Below are positions 36,688-45,734 of a stretch of 64,000 nucleotides of DNA, piece by piece. The first letter of the stretch is position 1. Each line of letters starts with the position of its first letter. The stretch spans positions 589,443 through 653,442 of the forward strand of contig JABSRZ010000003.1 in assembly GCA_013214705.1 (NCBI GenBank). Direction: 5' to 3'. The position numbers and the translations under genes were made by a program. The notes beneath the pieces are model-generated. The model ran no database searches, had not been told where the DNA came from, and worked only from the letters and a program-made list of their open reading frames with translations. The DNA is from Hyphomicrobiales bacterium. Its GTDB lineage: Bacteria > Pseudomonadota > Alphaproteobacteria > Rhizobiales > OSC116.

Positions 36688-36740
36688 GTTATTATGTATA
36701 GACATAACTGGGTTTTTCTATTATGTCTATACATAATAAC
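36688..36740. promoter_or_regulatory. HutC operator region, perfect 20-bp inverted repeat
   Basis: Two exact 20-base arms (36688-36707 and 36721-36740) separated by 13 bases. Each arm contains a HutC-like box, TGTATAGACA at 36695-36704 and its complement TGTCTATACA at 36724-36733, with centres 29 bases apart. It fills the gap between the divergent hutI and hutF starts, so HutC bound here would control both operons. Confidence 0.85.
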
Positions 36741-36756
36741 ATTTTGAAGGGTTATC

Positions 36757-38124
36757 GTGAATATTTTTGCAAAACAAGCGTGGCTGGCCGATGGTTGGCA
36801 TAAGAATGTGCGCATTGGCCTCAAAAACGGCCATATTGACGGCATCACTCACGGCACATCAGCACAAGTTGGTGACATATGCGTTGACACTTTGTTGCCG
36901 GCATTGGCAAATTTGCATAGCCATACATTCCAACGCGCCATGGCCGGCATGAGTGAGCAAAAAGTTGCCGATAAAGACAGTTTTTGGACATGGCGTAGGT
37001 TAATGTACAAATTTTTGGAGCACATAACACCGCAGCATTATGAGGCCATAGCAGCCCTCAGCTTTATGGAAATGCAAGAAGCTGGTTATGCCTCTGTGGG
37101 CGAATTTCATTATGTACATCATCAGCATAACGGGGTGCGCTATGCCAATATTGCCGAATTGTCTGACCGGGTTATGGCCGCCGCGGCAACCACCGGCATT
37201 GGCCTGACTCACCTGCCCGTGCTTTACAGCTATGGCGGGGTTAAACGCGCCGCATTAAGCGGCGGGCAAATGCGGTTTGGCAATGATGTTGAACAATTTG
37301 CTAACTTGGTCGAACAAGCCAATCAGGGTTTAAAACATTTAGCCGATGACGCTAAAATTGGCATAGCGCCGCACTCCTTGCGTGCCACATCGCCAGAAAT
37401 TCTCAATGAAATTCTTAGCTTATGCAACGCTAGCCGCATTCATATGCACATTGCAGAACAACCCAAAGAGGTGCGTGAGGTGAAAGCTTGGTTGGGCGCC
37501 AGACCGGTTGAATGGTTGTTGGATAATTATGACATAAATGCCAATTGGTGTCTTATCCACGCCACGCATATGACCGAACAAGAAACTCTTAATTTGGCAA
37601 AAACTGGTGCTATAGTTGGCCTTTGCCCGATAACCGAAGCCAATTTGGGTGATGGTATATTTAACGGCGCGCAATATCTAAATGCCGGCGGCCGTTTTGG
37701 CATTGGTTCGGATAGCAATATACGCATATCGATGATCGAAGAATTACGCACGCTCGAATATTCACAGCGGTTAAGAGATTTAGGCCGCAATATATTAGCC
37801 GATGAACGCGGCTCGGTCGGCGCAACCATATATAACCAAGCCGCCATTGGCGGCGCGCAAGCGCTAAACCGCAAAGCTGGCAAAATTGCCGTTGGCTATT
37901 TGGCCGATTTAATATCTATAAATAGCGATGATGTGCAATTGGTCGGCCTGCAAACAAACCAAATATTTGACGGCCTGTGTTTTGCTGCCACCGACCGCGT
38001 GGTCAAAAACGTGTGGTCAGCCGGGCGGCACATGGTGCAAGATGGCCAGCATATATTAAAATCTGAAATCAGCAAAAATTATGTGGCCGCCATGCAAAAT
38101 TTAATGAATAAAATTAACGCTTAG
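36757..38124 (+). CDS. hutF: Formimidoylglutamate deiminase
   Basis: 455 residues, amidohydrolase superfamily. PALANLHSHTFQRAMAGMSE carries the metal-binding HSH; DSFWTWRRLMYKF is the HutF signature; IHMHIAEQPKEV, LIHATHMTEQE and FGIGSDSNIRISMIEELRTL give the remaining metal ligands. Converts N-formimidoylglutamate to N-formylglutamate and ammonia, feeding HutG. GTG start at 36757 after GAAGG. Confidence 0.95.
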   Translation: MNIFAKQAWLADGWHKNVRIGLKNGHIDGITHGTSAQVGDICVDTLLPALANLHSHTFQRAMAGMSEQKVADKDSFWTWRRLMYKFLEHITPQHYEAIAALSFMEMQEAGYASVGEFHYVHHQHNGVRYANIAELSDRVMAAAATTGIGLTHLPVLYSYGGVKRAALSGGQMRFGNDVEQFANLVEQANQGLKHLADDAKIGIAPHSLRATSPEILNEILSLCNASRIHMHIAEQPKEVREVKAWLGARPVEWLLDNYDINANWCLIHATHMTEQETLNLAKTGAIVGLCPITEANLGDGIFNGAQYLNAGGRFGIGSDSNIRISMIEELRTLEYSQRLRDLGRNILADERGSVGATIYNQAAIGGAQALNRKAGKIAVGYLADLISINSDDVQLVGLQTNQIFDGLCFAATDRVVKNVWSAGRHMVQDGQHILKSEISKNYVAAMQNLMNKINA

Positions 38125-38171
38125 GCCAAAACACTGTATAATTTTGATGATTCTATTATGACAGGCACATC

Positions 38172-38885
38172 GTGAAAAAAACCAGTACCCAACCCCTACA
38201 TTTGCGCATATTGAATGACGTTCAGAACAATATATTGTCTGGCAAATGGCAACCGGGTTTTAACATTCCGTTTGAAACTGAAATGGCGGCGCAATATAAT
38301 TGCTCGCGGATGACTGTCAATAAAGCCCTGACCCAGCTTACAAAATCTGGCTTGCTGGAAAGGCGGCGCAAATCTGGCACATTTGTCAAACGCCCACAAT
38401 CGCTTAGCGCCGCGCTGGAAATTACCACCATTCAAAGTGAGGTCGAAAAACTAAACCGGCGCTATTCCTACCGGCTGATGAGTGACCAGCTCAGAGCCAT
38501 TGAAACCATTGATCAAATATATTTAGACATTGCTGATGGCAAGAACATTCGCGACATTAACTGCCTGCATTTTGCCGATGAGCAGCCTTTTTGTTTTGAA
38601 CAAAGGCTCATTAACATCGATGCCGTACCAGACATTAATAATGTTAAGTTTAACGATGAAGCGCCGGGGGCTTGGCTGCTTAAAAAAGTGCCGTGGAGCC
38701 GCGCAAACCACCAAATATTTGCGGTTGCGGCAACAGATTCGGTGGCTCAAAATTTAAACATTAATAACGGCGACCCGTGTTTGGTTATTGAGCGAACCAC
38801 CCAAAATAATGCCGAAAAAATCACTTGGGCAAAATTATCTTATTCTGGCGCCATGCATAATTTGCAAGCCACCTTCACGCCTTAA
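38172..38885 (+). CDS. hutC: Histidine utilisation repressor, GntR family
   Basis: 237 residues. GntR winged HTH: LSGKWQPGFNIPFETEMAAQ, YNCSRMTVNKALTQLTKSGL, ERRRKSGTFVKRPQ, at about 20-75; C-terminal UTRA ligand-binding domain (ENA-type end ITWAKLSYSGAMHNLQATFTP). HutC responds to urocanate in characterised species. GTG start at 38172, 47 bases after hutF. Expected to bind the palindromic boxes at 36688-36740. Confidence 0.93.
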   Translation: MKKTSTQPLHLRILNDVQNNILSGKWQPGFNIPFETEMAAQYNCSRMTVNKALTQLTKSGLLERRRKSGTFVKRPQSLSAALEITTIQSEVEKLNRRYSYRLMSDQLRAIETIDQIYLDIADGKNIRDINCLHFADEQPFCFEQRLINIDAVPDINNVKFNDEAPGAWLLKKVPWSRANHQIFAVAATDSVAQNLNINNGDPCLVIERTTQNNAEKITWAKLSYSGAMHNLQATFTP

Positions 38886-38923
38886 ACTAAGTTTAACACT
38901 CGCCAGTAAAATAGGCTTTAAAG

Positions 38924-39346
38924 TTAGACGGTTGGGTTATACCGAAGGGATAGGAATTTTTTCATATAGTTCACATCTTGGTCAGTCGATTTATATTTCA
39001 TCGACAGGCTTTTAAGCAGCTGGTTATCGAATTCAAAAGTGGCTGTGGCTTTCATCTCTGAAAAATAATTTAAACTATTGTCGATAATGGTGATGTCTAA
39101 ATACACAATCACTTGGTCATCAATAACTTGATTATCCCGAACTTTGGTTTCGAAACATTCGCTAATATTGGCTACATATTTGCAATATTCAGCAAAATCA
39201 ATGCGACCGCGCACCGGGCTAATGAATACAAAATCAGCACTCACCAGTTCTGCAATTTTACTCAACTGGTTTGCGTTTAGCAGCTCTAAAAAGCTACTAA
39301 CAATAAGTAATTTATCATTCAAAACTAATTTTTTCTCCAAGAGCAC
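38924..39346 (-). CDS. NTF2-like (SnoaL-type) small protein
   Basis: 140 residues with NTF2-like layout: helices (KLLIVSSFLELLNANQLSKI, then AELVSADFVFISPVRGRIDF), central YCKYVANISECFET and beta strands DQVIVYLDITIIDNS and EMKATATFEFDNQ. Resembles the pair at 9.1-10 kb in size and layout. GTG start at 39346, uncertain; later TTG codons are alternatives. Function unknown, stands alone convergent with hutC. Confidence 0.55.
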   Translation of the reverse strand: MLLEKKLVLNDKLLIVSSFLELLNANQLSKIAELVSADFVFISPVRGRIDFAEYCKYVANISECFETKVRDNQVIDDQVIVYLDITIIDNSLNYFSEMKATATFEFDNQLLKSLSMKYKSTDQDVNYMKKFLSLRYNPTV

Positions 39347-39642
39347 ATTAATTACCCCGCCACATCGTTCTGTAATTATAAAGCAAAGAATGCACCATTA
39401 AAATAGTCCGTTAGGATAACAAAACCACACATATAAACCATTTGAAGCGGTTTTATACGCAAAATGTAATGCTAATGAACTAAAAAAATGCCTCGATATT
39501 GGTTTTTAAATTCACAAATATCTGATTTATTCCCGCAGTGGAAACTAAAGTTATGCTGCTATGTGTAACTAATAATTCATTCAGCAGAGGAGATCATCAT
39601 CACACATATTAAACAATTCAACCCAAAAATTAGGAGCTGCGT

Positions 39643-40908
39643 TTGATCTATTCTACCTCTCTGCGGGCTCAAAATAGGCATTTCAACCAAGGTGCCGTAC
39701 GCATATACGATTTTATACGTGACCAGATTATATCGAAAACTTCTTTTGGCCATATTATTGATGAAATGAGTTATACCCGCGCCAGTGATCTGACCATTAG
39801 TGATGCCCAAGGCAATTACAGCACATTTGCCGCCAATGATGTGGCACAAAACGATTTAGGCATGGTGTTGCAACCTAGTGTGAATAATCTGATTAAAAGC
39901 TCTGGCATGGGCGGCGCTTTTATTGGCGTGGTTGGCAGTGGCGGTAGCTTGCCCACGGGGTGGAATTTTGGCGATTTTGACACTTTAGAAGTTTTGGATA
40001 TTGGAGTTGAGGCGGGGTTGCCATTCATTGAGTTAGATATGTCTAAAGATAATATATCTGGCGGCGGCACAACTTATTCAAGCATCGCACACCCGACAAT
40101 TACTGTTAATGATGCCGATACGTGGACTTACATAACCCGTTATAAGCTAATTTCGGGCACGTTAGATAACAACCAGCATCATTCACAAATCAAAGTGGCT
40201 GGCACAAGTGGCACGGGCTATACAGACATAAATGTTACCGCACAGGTTGGGGTTATTCAGCCGGTTTCTGCTTCAATTACAATTTCAAACACCGCCCCAA
40301 TAACCTTAGAATATAGAATGTTTAAAGCCGATTTATCTGTTGGTGAAGCCTTTAGCGCTATAATTCGCTTATACGCCCCGCAACTCGAAATTGGCGCTTA
40401 TGCCAACAACCCGGTTATCACCGGCGCGGGTATTACCGGCAGCAGCGCGCCAGTTGTGGCAGATAATGATGTGAGCGCTTGGGATTTAAGCCAAGCCACA
40501 ATTGTAATTGATGCCGATATAAATAACATGATCGGCTATGCCTACCTGTTTGGTCTCGATGATGATGCCGCGAATGCCAATAGAATAGTGTGCTACACAA
40601 ATGACAGCTCATCTTTGGTTAATTTTAGAACCACAGTTGCTGGCGTAACGGTTACCAACGGGTTTGCCGTGCCGAATGGATTGTTTAAATTTGCCATTAA
40701 ATATGATGCGAGCCAAGCCAAACTATTTGTTAATGGTGTGCTTATATCCACCATCACACTGGCGACGGCTTTTGGGGCAAGCGTGTTTAAGCGGCTTCGG
40801 TTTGCATCGCCAAACGGCTTTGGTTATGTCGCAAATGGTGTGTACCGGCATGCGGTGCTCTATGACCAAGCGCTAACCGATACACAATGTATTGAGGCTA
40901 CGGTATAA
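39643..40908 (+). CDS. Phage-type fibre/spike protein with LamG-like C-terminus
   Basis: 421 residues. The middle carries the phage tail-fibre pattern YAPQLEIGAYANNPVITGAG and a preceding galactose-binding-like beta domain (WTYITRYKLISG); the C-terminal 150 residues are concanavalin/LamG-like (KFAIKYDASQAKLFVNGVLI, then YRHAVLYDQALTDTQC). The TTG start at 39643 has a well-spaced AGGAG. No signal peptide. Would sit on a virion or GTA-like particle. No other structural phage gene is nearby. Confidence 0.7.
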   Translation: MIYSTSLRAQNRHFNQGAVRIYDFIRDQIISKTSFGHIIDEMSYTRASDLTISDAQGNYSTFAANDVAQNDLGMVLQPSVNNLIKSSGMGGAFIGVVGSGGSLPTGWNFGDFDTLEVLDIGVEAGLPFIELDMSKDNISGGGTTYSSIAHPTITVNDADTWTYITRYKLISGTLDNNQHHSQIKVAGTSGTGYTDINVTAQVGVIQPVSASITISNTAPITLEYRMFKADLSVGEAFSAIIRLYAPQLEIGAYANNPVITGAGITGSSAPVVADNDVSAWDLSQATIVIDADINNMIGYAYLFGLDDDAANANRIVCYTNDSSSLVNFRTTVAGVTVTNGFAVPNGLFKFAIKYDASQAKLFVNGVLISTITLATAFGASVFKRLRFASPNGFGYVANGVYRHAVLYDQALTDTQCIEATV

Positions 40909-40934
40909 ACTCCTCAAAATAAACTAATAACCAA

Positions 40935-40974
40935 CCGCGAACGCCTTTTAGCATGGTGTTTCGCGGCATTTTTT
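40935..40974 (+). terminator. Rho-independent terminator after the fibre gene
   Basis: CCGCGAA/TTCGCGG stem (40935-40941 with 40960-40966), extended by four more pairs after a bulge, followed by CATTTTTT. It lies 26 bases after the fibre gene stop and marks the end of that transcript. Confidence 0.75.
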
Positions 40975-41116
40975 CGGCCTGGCCAAAAGACTGAGTTAAT
41001 CAGTTGGTTCGACATTAAATATATTTATCAACAGTGCCACAAACCGCTTTGGTTTTTAGTCAAATTCATTAAACTAGACTTATATTAGCGTTAACTTAGA
41101 ATTGATGAGAAACCGA

Positions 41117-41902
41117 ATGACAATAAAAACAGTGGTGTGGGGCGAAAATGTCCATGAACAAGAAAATAAAATAGTTGGTGATTTATACCCCAATGGCATA
41201 CATGGCTGCATTGCCGATGCGTTGAATAAAAACCCCAATATTAGCGCCTCTACTGCCACATTGCAGCAAGCCGAACATGGTTTAACGGCCGAACGTTTGG
41301 CCGATACTGACGTGTTGTTATGGTGGGGGCATGCCGCGCATGAGCAAGTTTCAGATGAGATTGCCCTACGGGTGTGCGAGGCTGTGTGGGCTGGCATGGG
41401 GTTGATTATATTGCATAGCGCGCATTTTTCTAAAATATTTAAGCGGCTTATGGGCACGCCTTGCAACTTAACTTGGCGCGAAGCTGGCGAACGTGAACGG
41501 TTGTGGGTAACCTCGCGCAACCACCCGATTGCTCAGGGTTTGCCAGAATATTTTGAACTTGAGAATGAAGAAATGTATGGCGAGCCATTTGGCATTCCTG
41601 AGCCGTTGGAAACTGTGTTTATTAGCTGGTTTCAAGGTGGTGAAGTGTTTCGTTCTGGCGTCACATATAAGCGCGGGGCAGGCAATATATTTTATTTCCG
41701 CCCGGGGCATGAAACTTACCCAACTTATTATGATGAGAATGTGCAACTGGTTTTGGACAATGCGGTGACTTGGGCACATAATTCAGCAGCCAAAATTCAA
41801 AATGTTACCGATGCGCCTAATGTACCGGTCGAAGATGCGATAGAAAAAATCAATAGCCGCGGCGCAAAGCTGCATCAAGATGGCGAAGCGGGGTTTAAAT
41901 AA
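41117..41902 (+). CDS. ThuA-like (trehalose-utilisation type) protein
   Basis: 261 residues from the ATG at 41117 (ATG at 41105 is an alternative). ThuA family, glutamine-amidotransferase-like fold: VVWGENVHEQENKIVGDLYP, DVLLWWGHAAHEQVSDEI, GMGLIILHSAHFSKIFKRLM, NIFYFRPGHETYPTYYD. In rhizobia ThuA works with the Gfo/Idh/MocA dehydrogenase ThuB on 3-keto-disaccharides; here too a Gfo/Idh/MocA gene starts 6 bases later. Substrate not known. Confidence 0.87.
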   Translation: MTIKTVVWGENVHEQENKIVGDLYPNGIHGCIADALNKNPNISASTATLQQAEHGLTAERLADTDVLLWWGHAAHEQVSDEIALRVCEAVWAGMGLIILHSAHFSKIFKRLMGTPCNLTWREAGERERLWVTSRNHPIAQGLPEYFELENEEMYGEPFGIPEPLETVFISWFQGGEVFRSGVTYKRGAGNIFYFRPGHETYPTYYDENVQLVLDNAVTWAHNSAAKIQNVTDAPNVPVEDAIEKINSRGAKLHQDGEAGFK

Positions 41903-41907
41903 ACCCT

Positions 41908-42951
41908 ATGCCAAATAATTTATCCAATATCCGGATCGCCATTATTGGCACCGGTGGCATGGCGGCGCAACATGTAGCTGCTTATCAAAAAATGCCAAAT
42001 GTAACCGTGGTTGCCGGTGTTGATACCAATGAAAATTCATTAAACCAGTTTTGTGCCACACATAATATCGAGCATAAATTTAGCTCAGTGGCAAATCTGG
42101 TGAGCTGGGGTGAATTTGATGGCGTGTCAAATGTAACGCCAGACAGCGTGCATTATGCAACAAGTCTGGAGTTAATGGCCGCCAAAAAACATATATTATG
42201 CGAAAAACCCTTAGCCTCCAACTTTGCCCATGCGGACGAGATGGCCAAAGCCGCAGCAAATGCTGGCATTGTAAATATGGTCAACCTGTCTTATCGGAAT
42301 GTTGGGGTTATCGACAAAGCCGCCACATTAGTGGCAGATGGCGCGATAGGTGAGGTCAAACATATTGAGGCATCTTATTTACAAAGCTGGTTGGTGCAGC
42401 CCGCTTGGGGCGATTGGAAAACTGAACCCCAATGGCTGTGGCGCTTGTCTACACTGCATGGCTCAAAAGGTGTGTTGGGCGATGTTGGCGTGCATATTCT
42501 AGATTTTGCGACTTATGTGGCCGGCAGTTTGCCCAAACATTTAAGCTGCCAATTGCATACATTTCATAAGGCTGACAATGACAAAATTGGCGACTATAAA
42601 TTAGACGCGAATGACAGTTTTGTCATGCAATTTCAGCTAGAAAATGGCGCATTGGGTACATTAAGCGCCACGCGTTTTGCCAGCGGCCATATAAATGATT
42701 TGCGGCTCAGAATATTTGGCGATAAAGGCGGCTTAGAAATTGATTTAAATAGTGAACAAGGCCAAATACGTGGTTGTTTGGGCGATGACCTCGAAGCTGC
42801 CATATGGCGTGACATTGAATTTGATGAGGTGAAAACCAATTACCAAAAATTTGTTGACGCCATGCGCACCCATACACAATGCGAACCGAGCTTTAAACGC
42901 GGCGCAGATTTGCAAAGAATATTGGATGCGGCCGAAGCCAGTTCGAGCTGA
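41908..42951 (+). CDS. Gfo/Idh/MocA-family oxidoreductase paired with ThuA
   Basis: 347 residues. Rossmann IIGTGGMAAQHVAAYQ near residue 13, the EKP motif (ILCEKPLASNF) and the substrate-binding GDVGVHILDFATYVAG with conserved Asp and His. NAD(P)-dependent dehydrogenase of a sugar or polyol. Directly downstream of the ThuA gene (6-base gap), the ThuB-like arrangement. Confidence 0.88.
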   Translation: MPNNLSNIRIAIIGTGGMAAQHVAAYQKMPNVTVVAGVDTNENSLNQFCATHNIEHKFSSVANLVSWGEFDGVSNVTPDSVHYATSLELMAAKKHILCEKPLASNFAHADEMAKAAANAGIVNMVNLSYRNVGVIDKAATLVADGAIGEVKHIEASYLQSWLVQPAWGDWKTEPQWLWRLSTLHGSKGVLGDVGVHILDFATYVAGSLPKHLSCQLHTFHKADNDKIGDYKLDANDSFVMQFQLENGALGTLSATRFASGHINDLRLRIFGDKGGLEIDLNSEQGQIRGCLGDDLEAAIWRDIEFDEVKTNYQKFVDAMRTHTQCEPSFKRGADLQRILDAAEASSS

Positions 42952-43054
42952 CTGGTGATGCAAACCTGACGCCAAACTGAAGCAAATTAGGTGTTTGGTT
43001 CAGCATGGTGTCAGCTAAGCCATATATATCTTCTTTATTACCAAAGGAGATGAT

Positions 43055-43525
43055 ATGAAAAAGCTTGCCCAAATATTTCTATTCACCACAGCCATTTGGC
43101 TGCCACAATTTGCCGAGGCGCGGCCGGTTACCATCACCGCTGAGGTTGCAAGTTACCGCGGGCCAGCCGCTTATGTGGTGGTTTATTTAACCGGGCCAGA
43201 TAAAAAATTTCACTCGACCATTTGGTTGGCATCAGAAAAACAGAAATATCTGCCGCATTTGCGCGGCTGGCATAACGCCGCACTTCGAAATGGCATGCAA
43301 ATTGACGGCATTTCTGGCGCAAGTGTGGGTGCTGGCAGAACCCTGACCATTAACACCGACATTGCCGATGCGTTGATTGATGCAGGCTATATTTTGCATG
43401 TCGATGCGGCGGCAGAAGATATTGGCGCCTCTGCACGCGATATATCGGTGGCGTTAAACAGCGATGATAAAACCCAAAATCTACGCGGGCGGCATTTCAT
43501 CCGCTCATTCAGCGTGAAAATGTGA
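43055..43525 (+). CDS. Periplasmic DUF2271 protein with a flavinylation-like motif
   Basis: 156 residues with a Sec signal peptide (MKKLAQIFLFTTAIWLPQ, cleavage after AEA). DUF2271 layout: strands VTITAEVASYRGPAAYVVVY and the block FHSTIWLASEKQKYLPHLR. Residues 84-90 read DGISGAS, resembling the D-x-x-S/T-G-A-S/T motif to which ApbE attaches FMN, and an ApbE gene lies two genes downstream. Probably the flavinylated periplasmic electron carrier of this operon. Start preceded by AAAGGAGA. Confidence 0.82.
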   Translation: MKKLAQIFLFTTAIWLPQFAEARPVTITAEVASYRGPAAYVVVYLTGPDKKFHSTIWLASEKQKYLPHLRGWHNAALRNGMQIDGISGASVGAGRTLTINTDIADALIDAGYILHVDAAAEDIGASARDISVALNSDDKTQNLRGRHFIRSFSVKM

Positions 43526-43538
43526 GCGGGGTATTATT

Positions 43539-45734
43539 ATGATACGTCAATTACATTCATTGCCCGGGCTGTTTATTGCCATTTTGGTTATAGTTTTGGC
43601 GGTATCGGGTGCAATATTGTCGCTCGAGCCCGTTTTAGATAGGTTTAACGCAGTTTCGCTTAAGCCAACAAAATTAGCCGCACCGCTAAATGTCGCCGAG
43701 GTGAGCGCCAAAATTGTGCAAAACCATGCCAATGTCAGCGCCATCTCCCGCAGTGCCAATGGCACAATTTCGGTGCAATATATGAGCGATGCTGGGTTTG
43801 AAAATGACATTATCGACCCCCAAACAGGTTTGAGCCTTAAAGCCAAACAGCAATCTGCTCTGTTCACATTTATGAAAAGCTTACATCGGTCATTTTTTAT
43901 CAATAAAACTGGCAACGCGCTGGTGGGCGGCACGGCGGTATTTTTGCTACTGACCTGCATTTCTGGCTTGTTTATGTTGGCAAAAAGCTTGGGCGGATGG
44001 CGCAATTTGGCCAGCAAATCACGCGGTAAAAAATCATCTCGATTGCATATAGACATAAGCCGCATCATTATTATTGGGTTGCTCATCACCAGCTTAACCG
44101 GCGGTTATATGGCGTTGGTGCGGTTTGATTTTATCGGCAATGGGGGCGAAGAGTTTTTGCCATTTCCGGCAGATGTAGCGGGCAGTCCTGCCGCGCCGAT
44201 TGGTCAATTGACTGCCCTAAAAAACATTCCGATAACAGATTTACGAGAATTGCGCCTGCCATTTGCCGATGACCCGTTTGATGTTTTTAGCATCACCACT
44301 CAATTTGGCCAAGGCTATATAGACCAAGCCAGCGGCGAAATGCTGATATTTGCTAATAATGGTTTAGGCCAAAATATTTATGAATTTATTTATATGCTGC
44401 ACACCGGGCAAGGTCTGTGGTGGTGGGGGCTTTTGCTCGGCATCGCCTCTTTGGGCATGGTCGCGCTGGCGATAACTGGCACTTATATTTGGTGGCGGCG
44501 CAAGGCCTCTGCGGTTAGCATCCGCCATAACGTGACTAAAGCCAAGGCAGAAACCATCATTTTGGTCGGCAGTGAAGGCAATGCAACTTGGGGGTTTGGC
44601 CAGCATCTACAGCAAAAACTAACCAATTTAGGGGTTAAAACTCACATTTCGGCGATGAATGGTTTTGCGCCGCATTTATATGGCCAAGCCAAGCATTTGA
44701 TTATCCTCAGCTCGACTTATGGCGATGGCAACGCGCCTTCAAATGCCACGCAATTTATGCAAAAATTAGAAAATTTTACCAAATGCCCAAGTTATGACTT
44801 CACTATTTTGGGGTTTGGTGACAAGCAATTTAGCCATTTTTGTAAATTTGCACATGATGTGGAATTGGCGCTGCTACGCAAAAGCTGGCAACGCTTAATG
44901 CCGATCACCAGTATCAACCAGCAATCGGCGCAAAGTTTTGAACAGTGGGGTATAGAACTGGGGCAAGCTTTGCGGCTTAATTTAGGGCTTAGCTATAGCC
45001 CGCCTCACCCCAGCACATGCCAATTGCGGTTAGAAAAACGCCTAGAATACCAACATGATGGACAGCATAATACTTGCATTCTGACATTTGCGGCATCCAA
45101 AGGCCTACAAACCTTCGCCGCTGGTGATTTATTGGCCATATTGCCACCGACCAGCCAAATTGCTAGGTTTTATTCGCTCGCGTCTTGCACAAATGATGGA
45201 AAGGTCGAAATTTGCGTGACGCTACAAAAAGGCGGGCTATGTTCGACATTTTTACATGGTTTAAACTTAGGCGATGACATAGAGGCCTATATCCAAACCA
45301 ATAAGAATTTTAGGCCAGCCGACGGCCAAAAACCGCTTATTTTAATTGGCGCCGGCACCGGCATTGCGCCGTTTATGGGCTTTATTCAGGAAAATAATGA
45401 CAATCGAGATATTCAGCTTTACTGGGGCGGCAGACACCCAGATTCGGATTTTTTATATAGAGATAAATTATATAACCAGTTGAAGAATAACAAATTAACT
45501 CAACTCAACACAGCATTCTCGCGGTTAGGCAGTGGCAAATATGTGCAAGACCAACTGGTTTTGAATGCCAACAATATACGCCAAACCATTCGCCAAGGTG
45601 GGCAGATTATGATTTGTGGCGGGCGCAATATGGCGCAAGGGGTTCGGCAATCGCTTGATGAAATATTGGCCGCAGATGGTTTGAATATAGCGGCCTTAAA
45701 AACTCAGAAAAGGTATAATGAAGATGTCTATTAA
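43539..45734 (+). CDS. PepSY-flavodoxin-ferredoxin reductase fusion (membrane flavoreductase)
   Basis: 731 residues in three parts. 1-320: PepSY-TM domain with about four membrane helices (near 8-28, 128-148, 172-194, 288-312). 335-480: flavodoxin-like FMN domain (TIILVGSEGNATWGFGQ, LSSTYGDGNAPSNA). 500-731: CysJ/P450-reductase type FAD and NADPH domain (RFYSLASC, GAGTGIAPFMGF, YWGGRHPDSDFLY). It should move electrons from NADPH through FAD and FMN across the membrane. Related PepSY flavoreductases reduce ferric siderophores. 13 bases after the DUF2271 gene, overlaps apbE by 17 bases. Confidence 0.88.
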   Translation: MIRQLHSLPGLFIAILVIVLAVSGAILSLEPVLDRFNAVSLKPTKLAAPLNVAEVSAKIVQNHANVSAISRSANGTISVQYMSDAGFENDIIDPQTGLSLKAKQQSALFTFMKSLHRSFFINKTGNALVGGTAVFLLLTCISGLFMLAKSLGGWRNLASKSRGKKSSRLHIDISRIIIIGLLITSLTGGYMALVRFDFIGNGGEEFLPFPADVAGSPAAPIGQLTALKNIPITDLRELRLPFADDPFDVFSITTQFGQGYIDQASGEMLIFANNGLGQNIYEFIYMLHTGQGLWWWGLLLGIASLGMVALAITGTYIWWRRKASAVSIRHNVTKAKAETIILVGSEGNATWGFGQHLQQKLTNLGVKTHISAMNGFAPHLYGQAKHLIILSSTYGDGNAPSNATQFMQKLENFTKCPSYDFTILGFGDKQFSHFCKFAHDVELALLRKSWQRLMPITSINQQSAQSFEQWGIELGQALRLNLGLSYSPPHPSTCQLRLEKRLEYQHDGQHNTCILTFAASKGLQTFAAGDLLAILPPTSQIARFYSLASCTNDGKVEICVTLQKGGLCSTFLHGLNLGDDIEAYIQTNKNFRPADGQKPLILIGAGTGIAPFMGFIQENNDNRDIQLYWGGRHPDSDFLYRDKLYNQLKNNKLTQLNTAFSRLGSGKYVQDQLVLNANNIRQTIRQGGQIMICGGRNMAQGVRQSLDEILAADGLNIAALKTQKRYNEDVY

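Noticed and set aside
42966-43014. Inverted repeat CTGACGCC/GGTGTCAG after the ThuB-like gene
   Set aside because: Long loop, a wobble pair and no T-tract; could be chance, so not listed as a terminator.
43547-44089. Minus-strand open frame of 180 codons opposite the PepSY flavoreductase
   Set aside because: Antisense shadow without start signal or recognisable domain.
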